Positions 47,401 through 58,589 of a stretch of 64,000 bases of DNA are shown one piece after another. The translations under genes and the position numbers were made by a program. This stretch comes from Lagopus muta (Eukaryota > Chordata > Aves > Galliformes > Phasianidae), in contig NC_064439.1 of assembly GCF_023343835.1 (NCBI RefSeq), forward strand, positions 22,074,933 through 22,138,932, given 5' to 3'. Every line of letters begins with the position of its first letter. Positions within the stretch are counted from its first letter, which is position 1. The notes under the pieces were generated by a model. That model made no database searches, was not told the origin of the DNA, and saw only the letters and a program-made list of their open reading frames with translations.

Positions 47401-49701
47401 GGAAAAAGCTGTTTTTCAAATAGAAGGTGAGAGCATTCTGCAGTTCTCAACTGCTCTTTGCCTCTTATGTAGAAAACTTAATTTCAGCTGAAGCTGGTTT
47501 CTGTACATTTAGCAAAGGTGGGTGGAGATCATCAGCATTTCACCGGCTTTCAGTCATTATAGCCTGAGCTAAATTCAAAAAGTGATTGAATAGGAGTAAA
47601 TGGTTCTGCTCCATACTCTTATTATTTTCTTATACCTAATTTTAACATTCTGATCTCTAAATTATGTGCCTATAAAGTCAAGCATTCGACATGAAGAAAA
47701 CAATGCCAAATTTTGCTGTATTTGACTTTAATCTGACCTCTGAAAGTATTCCCCGTGACAGTCTTCAGCTCTGTGATTCTTTTCTCTTTCTTCCCTTGAG
47801 CTCCACAGCTGTGCTTACTTTCTGCTGTTCTTGTTTCAGGTCTCAAGTATCTGTAATTCTGAAAATGTGGTGGTGTTGCCACCTCTCTTAGTTGATCTCA
47901 CCAAAACCTCATGTCTCCCAACAGAATATGGAGATCATTTTACATGACAGTTAACATTATGAAATAATTTTATATATGAAAAAGCAGTTTCCTATGACTT
48001 CTATTGTAATGGAAAGCATTTGTGATTCATGCCAGTACTGAGGTGAAATATGAGAACAACAGACTAAAGCCATCCTCCAGCCCCTTGCATAACCCAGGAC
48101 ATATTTTCCATGTCTGGATGAAGCAGCCCTATACAACACTGTACATTCACCACATTTAATGTTTTAAGTAATAGCCATTCTCTGCTCTGAATGAGAGGCA
48201 AGGGAAAGAGGCAAGTGCCCAGGGAAAAATGAGTGTGTAGTCACTTCTTTTGGAGCCATATTCTACTGCATGAGTGCTACAAGGCCGAAGGCATGTATAT
48301 TTCACAACCTGTCTGCTATGTCCCTTCTCTTTGCTGCTTGACTATACAATCGTACTGTTCTTTTAACAGTAGTTTAATTTCTTCAGTTTTCCTTTTTAAA
48401 TAATGCAAAGCTGAAAATGGGCAAGTCATTGTCGTGAGAATAGTCTCTCCTGACTATCTCAGGAGGGATGAAAGCTCCAGGTCTCTGGCAGTGGGTGACT
48501 TGATGCAATTGATGGCAATAGCGAAGTGTTTGAGCCATCCCCTGAAAGGACTACCACTCTGGTTTTATCAGTGGTTTCACAGGTATTTGCTGATAGCAGA
48601 CTGTTGAGTCTCAGGTACTCTGCTGGCAAAAGTGTCTTACAAACTAGCACTCCCCTTTCATCCTTCCCCCCCTACTTATCTATGGCACTTTTGCTGTCGT
48701 CTCCTGCCACTTGTCTTCTTCCTCTTCTGCTTCTGCCTCTCATTAGCCAGAAGTGATAGAGCCATCAGCTGGAGTCACGGAAAGGACTTCTTTATCCAGT
48801 GTGTTCTCACATGCTGGGGCTTTAAAGTTGCAGAGCTGGCAGTCAGAGCAGTTTGCACTGCTGAGCCTCCCAGTCCCTATCTGAACTAGTTCCTCTTGGG
48901 TCCATATAGGAACACCAAGTTGATTTGTTCACCTCAAACCTCATTCTTGAAGCCAAGAGAATTACTTTTGCTAGAAGCTACTCCTAGAAAATCAACCAGA
49001 GCCAGACATCCAGCATGATTTCTTCAATGCTTAGAGATTATTATAAAGTAATTTAAGCAGCCGCAAATCAGATCTTCTGTCATCTGCAACGGAATGTTTA
49101 AGAGAGTGAGAGCTTATCTCTCCTGACCTGTCCAAGCTACCAAGCTACAGGAATGGAGTGATCAAATATTGCAGAGCAAGTCCTCAATATGGATTCATGG
49201 ATCTATAGATCCTGCAGACAAAATGTTTTAATTTTTGTTTTACTTCTTGAGACAATCATTAGATTCCTTTCAGTTTGCCAAGCAGTACTATGGATTTGAA
49301 CAATATAGTCCTACCTCTTTTATTTTTTTCTTAAGCCAGTGGGTCAAGCTCTGTCATTTAATGCACTAACCACCAAGTCCCACTAATGTCAGCTTTCCTT
49401 CAGAGGATGAAATAATATGATTTAGTCCCAGAAAGCAGACCTCAAAGTCAGAGGCTTTATAAGCATGCCTCTTAGACCAAAGGCTTTAGCAGGTGGATTC
49501 TAAGGATTTTATTATGAGGAGCTTGACATGGAGTGGAAACTCTGAGCCATGAGGACTTGCCCTTTCTCTCAGCCAGATGCTGAGCTACATGTCCTCCGAC
49601 TGTGTTCCAGCTGATATTGACAGCTGTTCACATGCTATAAAATTTTCCAGCAAATGACTTTTACAGTAAGTATTATTTTTCTAGAATTAAACTAGATACA
49701 T

Positions 49702-49770
49702 ACATAATAAGTATAATAAGAAAATAAAAAATAAATATAATAAGAAAATAATAAGAAATAATAAGAAAAG
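49702..49770. repeat. AATAAGAAA-type low-complexity repeat
   Basis: Irregular A-rich repeats of ATAATAAG and AATAAGAAA, without C. Confidence 0.88.
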
Positions 49771-50487
49771 CATATTCAGGATAAAACAAATTTAGGTACC
49801 TATGGGGTATTTAAGTTTATATAGGCTAATGATTGAAATGTCCACTTTATAATCAAAATTGCACTGCATTTTTGCACAGTTGACTGTCAACAAAAAGAAT
49901 GAAAAATATTTTCAAAAGAAAAATGCAGTGGGCTACTGGCCATTTATATACTCTACAAATTTTAAAGATATATTCCTGATAGTTTATGTGGGCTCATTTT
50001 ACATGAAATGCCTTTAAGAACAACAAAGCAGTTATTTATTACCACATGCTCTTGTTAATAAAAATAACTCTCTTCAAAAAGTGAAAAATAAATCCTAATA
50101 CTTAGTAGTACCATGGCCACATATAATAGTCAATGGGAATTTTGTGAGTCCTGATTGTGGTTAATATTAAAAGATTTCACTTTCCTCTCTCCCAGATTCT
50201 TTTTTTTTGTTTTTTCATTGTTTAACATGATGTCAGAGGTCTATGGACCAGCCTCACCCAACTCACACTCCTGCACTAAGTTGGTAGAGGTTGGAATAGC
50301 CTTGGCCTGTTGTGGAGCTTCTGAAGCAGCAGTCACGAATGAGCTGGAGGCCTTACTGCAAGGGGATACAGATCAGGACCCACTAGGTGAACTTCAGTAT
50401 CATGTGTGGGACTTCCAGCTCCCTTTTACATCTGATCAAGTCCCCATCCTCTCTACTACTCATGACTGCAGGCCTGCTTTCATGTGT

Positions 50488-50516
50488 TTTAACCAATTCT
50501 GTATGAATTGGTTAAA
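50488..50516. repeat. Perfect 12-bp inverted repeat, 5-nt loop
   Basis: TTTAACCAATTC (50488-50499), loop TGTAT, GAATTGGTTAAA (50505-50516). Arms do not extend further, so the stem is too short for a miRNA precursor. Confidence 0.95.
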
Positions 50517-53469
50517 GTCCTGTAATTGAGTCCTGTATGAAACACGATGATGCTGATTCCTGGATCACTCAGTCACAAACTGTCATTTAAAGATCACAGC
50601 CTCTTTGATTAACTGTTCTGGATATCGGCACCACTGGGCACAGTTGCAGTGCTGTGCTGTAGCTTGTGGCTGGAGCCACGCAGGTATCTGTCTGGACTCC
50701 TCTATTTCAAAGAGAATAGGAGGGACTGAGGTGCCTCATGGAGGAATAAAGATGTATGCAAAGTCATTGTTAAGGCAACTGTTGAGAAAAGTTATGTTCT
50801 ATTCCACTGTCTTCCTTTCCCATAGCCCACACTCCTCCACCTTGACGTGAGTATCCATGTTGGTGGCCAGTCCTCATCCACTGGATGTCCTCCATTATTC
50901 ACCTGCCTGCATGTCAGCCTGTAAGTCAGGCTGTAATGTCAGCCAGGCCAGAGGCACTTAGCTACAGGCTGCAAGCTGTAGGACTGTGTACACGTACATG
51001 TTTTCAGAAAGCAGGCACTCTTCAGGAGCTGTCCTGCTTCCAAGATTTCACTTTATTACTGTTGTTTACATTCTTGTGCAGATGTGTTTATGTGAATGTA
51101 GAAAAAGTAATGAAGATTGGTTTTGTTAAAATCATACACCCACAGGGTGAGGAGAGAATTCCAGAAGTATTCCAGTCACCTTTTCATCCTCCTCATCCTC
51201 CAGTGCGTGCTAAGTGCATGTGTCATCCCTGATACTGGAGCCTTTGTGAGTCATTCCCTGAAAACCTAGTGTTTCATTATTATTATTAGAAAATGTTTTC
51301 CATCAGCAGGAGTGACATTTGTGCTGATCAGAAGGGGGGCATTTTTCTTGCAGCCATATCTCCAGCAGCACAGTCCTTCTACTCTGCCTGGCAGTCGTTC
51401 TATAAGCCCCAAAATGTGCTGCCCTGAGTGAGGTGACCCACAGAACATCTTTCCTAAGCAGCTTGTTGATGTTCTCCTCCTGCCACTGCAGTGACTGCAG
51501 CTTTCTGTGAAGCTGCCCAGATCACAGCAGCAGTCCTGGCCTTGCAGAACAGTCCTGGCCTCACTCATGTCAGCGCTGTCTCTGCTGGCTTGAGTTGCCA
51601 ACTAGCATGAGGTGGATTACAGTATGAGGCTTTCTGACTTTGGAACCCAACAGGCTAAAGGGAAAGAAAAGCAAGGGGAGGAAAATCTGATACTCTGTTA
51701 TCAGCTCACTCATTCTCTGTCACAGTGTAATATTAAAATATTACTGCATCTGCAAGTGGGACAGCAGTACGTCCTTATGCACAGAATACACAGTGTCTCC
51801 TTCTTCCCTTGCACGTTCCTATGTGCACAAGTAAGCTAAGCCTACATGCTCCCTCCAGGGCCATGCTCAGATCACTTCAGTTCTGCAGTGTCAGAGCTGG
51901 TGCTGCAGATACTTTACTGGATTAAAAATACTTCCTGTTGTTGCTATTCCTTCTATATACGTCCTGGTTAGAATTTCAATCAGCAGTACTGAAATGCTTC
52001 CCAGGAGGTTTCCAGTAACAAACTGATGCCTTTCCAAGACTGCATTGCCAGGAAGAGTCAGATGAGGTTTCAGCCAATATCTGTGTTTACAGATTCTGGA
52101 GTGAGCTGAACGGAATTTGTCAACCAGAGCCGTCTTAGGTTCACTGCAACACGTCTGTACAAAACCACTTTTAGCTCTCCTGCACTCATAACTTCTTCTG
52201 TCTTGTCAGTCATTATGGCACACCTCTCAGGTTGGAAGGGCTGACAGAAAAACTGCCTTTCATCATGTGAGATAGTCTCATTATTATGGAGCATTACAGA
52301 AACAAAAGATACTGGGTGTGACTTGCTCACTGAGATGTAAACACCTAAAATAGGTCAGAGCTAGATCCACATGAGCACCCCGGGCTGCCTGGCTGGCGGA
52401 GAGCACCAGCCTCAGCCTGGCATCATTCTCAGCAGGACCCAGCGGGGCAACCTTTCTCCAATGGGCACCGAGGCCTGGCAGCAGCCTCAGAGGAACCAGG
52501 TAGATGGAACCTGAAAAGCAGAATTTCTGGAAGTGGTCCTCTGGTAAAGAGAGGAACAAAAATAAAGTAGAAAATGATGTGTCACCAAGAAGCAATTAGT
52601 AGTGATTCTTTGGGGATTCGTTTTCTCTCACGCTCACCTTCCTTTTCGCTGTTCTCAGCTACCTAGCTATAAATAGAGGAGTAGTTGTGTGCCTGCAGCC
52701 ATCACTTTTCTTATCTGTATCATCTCACTGAAGTGTACAATTAACTTCTGTTTCAAAAATGCCCATTGATTATAATTTTCCCATTGTGAATTAAGAACTG
52801 CAAAACATTTATTGATTCTTACACAGGCATACATAAGCAGTGAGTATTCACTCATGTTCAACACATTATTTTCCTAGTTCATGGCAGAGAAAGATGACTG
52901 TTAAACTGTTTAACTGTTTCTGATATTACAAATCAAGATTCAGAAGCTCTATGAGCAGTAAAACTATCTAATATTTGCATCTCAACTCACTACACATTTT
53001 TTTGATTCTTTTTCATCAGCTTTCAGGCCAAGAACAGAGAGTGTGAGCGATTTTAATCTGCTGGATCACTGTGTGGAAATTCTTCATGCATGAAACCTGA
53101 AAATAAAGAAAATGATAAATCCAGTAGGTGATGATACAAATAATGAAGACATAATGTTTTCCAAACAAATTAGGTTTCCATTTTTAACTTTGTATTTGCT
53201 CCTGTCGTTGAAGATGGGATAAAATAAAAATAGGTTTATTAAAGATTGATCATGCTGAAATGACATGATATGTTTCCTTGTCAAGGTAAGAGGTTTACGT
53301 TAAAAAGAAAAAAATAATCAACTAAATAATTATCATAGAGTTGATTTATCTGGTATTCAAGAGGCATTTCACGTTATGTCACATAGAAAACAACTAGTTA
53401 AGACAAAGAGTGTAGAGATAACAAATGAATTTTAAAATAATGAGATGACTCGAAGAGAGATGGCAGAGG

Positions 53470-53640
53470 GTCCTGCTGCAAGAAGTACCAATAAATAGCT
53501 GCCAGGGATGCCTCTCAAAGTTTAGTTTCAGTACTGATCTTGCTTAATGTTTTCATCAGTCATTTTGACACACAAAATAGAATGGGTTGATGAGTGATAC
53601 AGGATGAGAAAAGCGCAGGTCTGAGAAGCAGGAAATGAAT
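53470..53640 (+). mobile_element. Old CR1-like reverse transcriptase relic
   Basis: The stretch 'TTGCTTAATGTTTTCATCAG' followed by 'TCATTTTGAC' lines up with the CR1 RT segment that codes for the LFN-x-FIND-LD block, preceded by a string like the coding sequence of the VPQGSVLG block. Several stops are present (TAA in the aligned frame). The alignment is from memory of the family and covers about 100 bp, so it could be another LINE of the same clade or a chance match. Confidence 0.45.
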
Positions 53641-56600
53641 GCTGTCATGAAGACAGACCTGAATAAATTCAATCTTACAAATGAAAAGTTGTGTCTGATA
53701 TAATACAGACTCCTGCTGTAGGCTGGAATTACTCAGTTCAGCAGAGCATCTTTTAAAGCTGTTGACTATTTATTTTATGTTGACTTTTGTGTTCCAGTGG
53801 TTGGGCACCACTTTCCCTTTTTGTTTGATTGTCAGTTAGTTGATCTGAAGCAGTAGGTATCATTTAGACAGCGTGGGATGGTGGGCAGTGTGGCCTGGGC
53901 GTGTGTATAATGACAGCATGAAAATTATTATGTTAATGTAAAATGTTATATGGAAAAATAACTTCCAAAAACTCATATCAAGGGCCTCCTAGAGATCCTC
54001 ATTCTGTTAAATGTCATGACGCATGCCAGTTGTTGGACTTGTGCCTCCTCCCATGAAGTGGAAACTTTCCAGGTTCAGTTTGGAGTTTGCTGTCACTTTT
54101 AACACAACTCATAAGACAACTCCAGTCTTCATGCTGGAGCTCATGCTTGAGGGTCTTTTACATTTTTTTCAGGTACAGTCATCCATATTAGGATAGAAAC
54201 AAGACCATAGTGGTGAAGCAAACAATCACACAGCCCAATTGCAAGTTTCTGTGAGTATTGCACAGATAGTTAGCAATGACTTCATGGAATCTAATTATTT
54301 CCACAAAGACCCTCAAAATTTCATGGTAACAGAAAAAGTAGTAACTATTGTGAGTTGTTGACATGCAATTTCTGAACAGACGTAAAATCTGATATATCAT
54401 ATTTAATAAACTCTTCTACAAAAAGTAGTCTTACAATATTGTAAGAAAAATTAAGAAAATGAGCAAACAGAAAGATTCCAAAATCTCTCTAAGAATGACA
54501 CATGAAACAGTTTTACACTACTGGTAGCACATTCTGTCTTTAAGGTGTACAGGAAACTACTGAGAGGTATTTTTTAATCCCACTTTGTTTCATCATGTCT
54601 TTTTACAGTTTCCATTTTATATTTAGTTTCATAATCTAAACAATTCTGAATTATTTGTACAACAATAAAATATAGAGTTTTGCTAACTTAAACAAACTGT
54701 TCAGCAATCACAGTCCTACATATACATTTTACATTCTTCTGTCTATTTTTAATGGCAGTATCTAAAATAAAAAGATAAGTACATTTTCAGAAAAGTATCT
54801 TTAGTGGGCTTTGAAAAAGCAAAAAGTTGAATATGTGTTTTCTTAGTTTACACAAAATGGGAATCAATAAGGGATTGCATGTATTCTTTAAGCAAATTTC
54901 TTTTGCATTCACCAAATACAGGAATATATTCAATGAGCTTTAATTGTAGTCTCTCAGCTGCTCTGGTCTTTTCCCTCAGCTATTGAGGGCATGTCTCTCC
55001 CATAATCTCTTTGTGAGGCCAGCTAGAGCCAGACAGTGGGAAAAAGGTTGTGGGAAAAGCCTTCCAAATGAAGTACTCTGTCCTCTGAAGATCACTGTTC
55101 TGAGCCAAGGACTGAGAGCTATGACTATCAGCTAGGAGACCCTCAAAAGTCTCGTGAGCATTTTGGCTAGCTGTCCAAACTGAGGTTAAATGCTGCCCAT
55201 GCAGTATTATTCACCTTAAGATTTCAAAATACATCCCAACTGTAAGACAAATGCTTTCCTTCTTCTCTCATTCAGATTTGCACCCAAAAATTACATAAAC
55301 AAAAATAAAAAATGGAGATCCAGACATATTCAAGCTTGGGTGGCATACAGTGCTTGAGTGGCAGAGACAATCCTGTTGTCCTGACAATTAGTTCTATTAG
55401 TCCTCTGTAGACTATTTCACCATGCTGATTTCCCCCCAGACATGAGGTACAATGACAATGCTAGATAACAGCTCTCAGGGAATCTGTGGTGTTGGTGAAT
55501 TCAAAACACCAGTACAAATTCTTAATCACTGAAATAGTGGAAGGAATCACTTGTCATTTTGCCCTTCCATTCTTAAACTGAGTTTAAATGACTCAGATGT
55601 TTTACTTCACCCCTTTCCCCCAAAAAAGTGCTATGTGTGATGAGCAAAAGCAATTAATAAATTATACAGCTCAATCCCATGATTTTGCGCATTAATACAT
55701 GAAGCCTCTGACCCCCTACAACAAGAATTTTTTAGTGATTAAAGAGACATTCTGGCATAAGTAGGTCAAGTGTAGAGCTCTGGAGCTTCCTTCACCATCT
55801 GAATCTGAGTTTGCAGCCTTTCTCTCCTTAATTATAAAATCTCAGAAATTGAGGGAAATACAGAAAAATCTGAAACCCTATAAATAACACATAGCAATGC
55901 TTGGCTTCTTTGGGGTTTCTCAGGTGTTGTCATGTTCTGAACTGTGCAGCCAGCATTCTTCATACATTAATAATCAAGAGAAGAGACATTAAAGAATAGG
56001 AAATATGTGAATAATACAAGAGACAAGGGAAATATAATGAAAGCAAGTGTCCTTCACCTGACATTGGGCACGATCATTCTGTCCCTGTGCAAATAAATCT
56101 CAGGCTTCAGGTTTGGTAATGAGGCAGTAACTTGCTTGTAAGTGCAACTGAAGGCAGATAAAGACAGCTGTACTTCCAGATAGCTGTAATTCTCTATTAC
56201 TCATACTGCAGAATTGAGTCCTTCAAGATAATAGCCAAAAATTAAATAAGCCTTTTAACTGCACTGTGTTAAGTGGGGTCCCTGGCATTTCCCGGCATTA
56301 AGAAAAGCTGCTTTAAAAGCAGCTTCAGAAAATTTATCTTTCCTAAGCTTGCAAGCAGACATCTGATCAAACTGAACAAGGGCAGACATGCCAAGGTGAC
56401 AGAGGAGCCAGCAGCTCCCCCATGTAGGGGGCTGGTGGGCAGAGCCAGGCACTCTGGGCAGGCACAGCTATGACCTCCCTGTGCATCTCACACTGTCCCA
56501 CATCTGCTGGAGATGGCAGACAGCATACTAAATGCATCAGCACTGCTGTGCCTATAGCACATGTTTTGCCCTCGAATTAGGCAAGTGGGATCCCAAAGAT

Positions 56601-58562
56601 ATTCACCTTCCTGTCTTGCTCCTAGTCCATCTCTGATTCTACTTAAGTGCTCAGCTCTTGGCTGCAGAAGTACCAGAGCTAATACTTATATCACCTGCAG
56701 ATAATTTTTAAATTCAAGTAGCATTTGTTATGCATTATTATTTAATTTGTCAGAGAAAAATGCTTGAGGAAGAAGTCAGGTGAAGAATACAGCTTCCCCA
56801 TGCCAATTGTAATCCTTTGAAAACTGCAGTTCAAAATCACTGCTACTTTGAGATCGAAACTCTTCAGGGGCAGAGTTTATAACCCTGAACTGCCCAAACT
56901 CATTTTTTACATTTAGATGGCTTTGATGATAAGCTCAATCTAATCTGACTTTGGACAACTAATAATACCTCATTAGAAAAAAACAACCACTATGCTCAGC
57001 ATAACATGCAGCCATGGAAGATCATCCTCCCAACTATTTAACTGATTGAATGATGGAAGGATTGGTCTTTTCTAATAGAGGCAATGTTTAATATAGACTT
57101 ACATGGCTGTTAAACTTCCAAGGTCTTGTGAGATGAGTAGCATCCTACAGTGGTGAGCTGAGATTCAAGGGATCAAATCTCACAGATTCTCTGCTATTAA
57201 ATTGTCCCTGAAACTCATTTGCATCCTTTTGGCCAAATATTCTGATAGGTGCCATACCTGTAAACAAAGTTTGAAAGTAGCGCTTACAAACAAAGAACCA
57301 TACCAGTAACAGAGTAACAGTTAACAAAGTTGTATTTATGAGAGGGGAAAACAGAAATTCTTCCTGTCTTTTCTGTAACCCAAGTTTAAGGAAACACACA
57401 TTCCATTCTGGATCCATGATCAGAAATTCTCTCTCTTGGTTGAAACTGGCAAATCCTTTTGACCCATACTTAGTTCTGCTGATGTTCAGTTAGAAATAGT
57501 GATTAAATCTCAAAAAAAGAAAAAAATCTTTTAAATTACAAGAAATGAGTCCAGGAAGAGAATGTGAATGTAGCCATAAAGAGTAAAAAAAAAAAAAAAA
57601 AGTAAATAAAATGCTGAATTATAAAATAAGTATTCCAGTTGATCCCAACAAAAAGAGTCTTTACTAGGATTGACCTTGGAAAACTGATACCACTTATTTA
57701 GAAATAGATTTGAGCTGCAGAATTTGAATGAAGTAGTTTTTGGGCAACACTGTTCATTACAATGCACATCAAGGTTTTGGTTTGACCAACTATAGAGTCC
57801 AGTGACAACATGCAAGTATCTACTTGCATGCTAAATATGGGTTTATAGAAGTAAATGACAGATTACATATAAACACTCATCCATACTAATCCAGTGAAAA
57901 GCATTCGTGCCATATTTTGTTGGTATGTTTTCAAAATCCAGCTGAAAATACGATCCATTATTTTCTCTAGCTTCAAATAACACGAAAACAAAATAACCTA
58001 CCATCTCTCTATTTGAGTTAAGCAATATATCTTTATATATCTTTGTCTTATTTAAAAGATATGCTGTATGTTTTTTGAATGATGTGCAGTGACTAGATTT
58101 TGAAAGACGATGGGAAGGCTTTGGCAGTGCCAAGTGGAGACCATGAAAGGCTGAAAGTAGTACATTTAGATCACCATTCTGAAATCTCATGTGGATAGTT
58201 GAGAACTGAGATGTTTGTAATTTTTTCCTTCCTACTCAGGTCAAGCAGAAAGTTAAGTAGAACTGAATGTCAAATTTGGATTTACAGAATACTTTGCCTT
58301 TTTTGCCTTTTTTTTTTTTCCACTTACAGAAGTGTACACATAATACTTCTATGTTTGGCTATGAGATTTATTATTGTAACAGTTTGCTTTCTTCTCTAGC
58401 TTCATGTTATGACTTGGAACTGTTTATATGCTTCTTTTGTGATTCATATGCCTAAAAGTCTGAAGAAAAAACATGACTGTTTGTAAGCTCTCATAGGAGT
58501 AATCCATTAATAAAATGTCTGTGGATTTCCATCCAATGCATTGTCCATTAGCTCATCAGCTA

Positions 58563-58589
58563 ATTGTAAACCATGTAATGGTTTACAAT
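58563..58589. repeat. Perfect 12-bp inverted repeat, 3-nt loop
   Basis: ATTGTAAACCAT (58563-58574), loop GTA, ATGGTTTACAAT (58578-58589). The GTAAAC/GTTTAC core matches the forkhead-type recognition sequence on both arms; function is inference. Confidence 0.95.

Larger units (their letters stand above)
44402..53459. other. Unique sequence, no gene seen
   Basis: About 9 kb without a supportable gene or a clear transposon. Simple AT-rich sequence lies at about 46290-46400 and 49702-49770, and a perfect hairpin lies at 50488-50516. GC-richer pockets at about 51300-51600 and 52370-52500 give frames of about 100 codons without recognisable domains. A plus-strand frame of 124 codons (50155-50529) is likewise unassigned. 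Confidence 0.5.

Noticed and set aside
50155..50529. 124-codon plus-strand open frame
   Set aside because: The middle part (VEVGIALACCGASEAAVTNE) looks protein-like, but there is no homology that I can name and no second exon. Left unannotated.
51266..51601. 111-codon minus-strand frame and an alternative frame with a KLQSLQWQEENINKLL-like helix, considered as a retrocopy
   Set aside because: The alternative frame has an upstream stop, there is no poly(A) or target-site duplication, and I recognise no parent gene.
57145..57417. 90-codon minus-strand open frame with a hydrophobic segment, possible small membrane protein
   Set aside because: One predicted membrane stretch (LINTTLLTVTLLLVWFFVC) in T-rich DNA is expected by chance, and no family is recognised.
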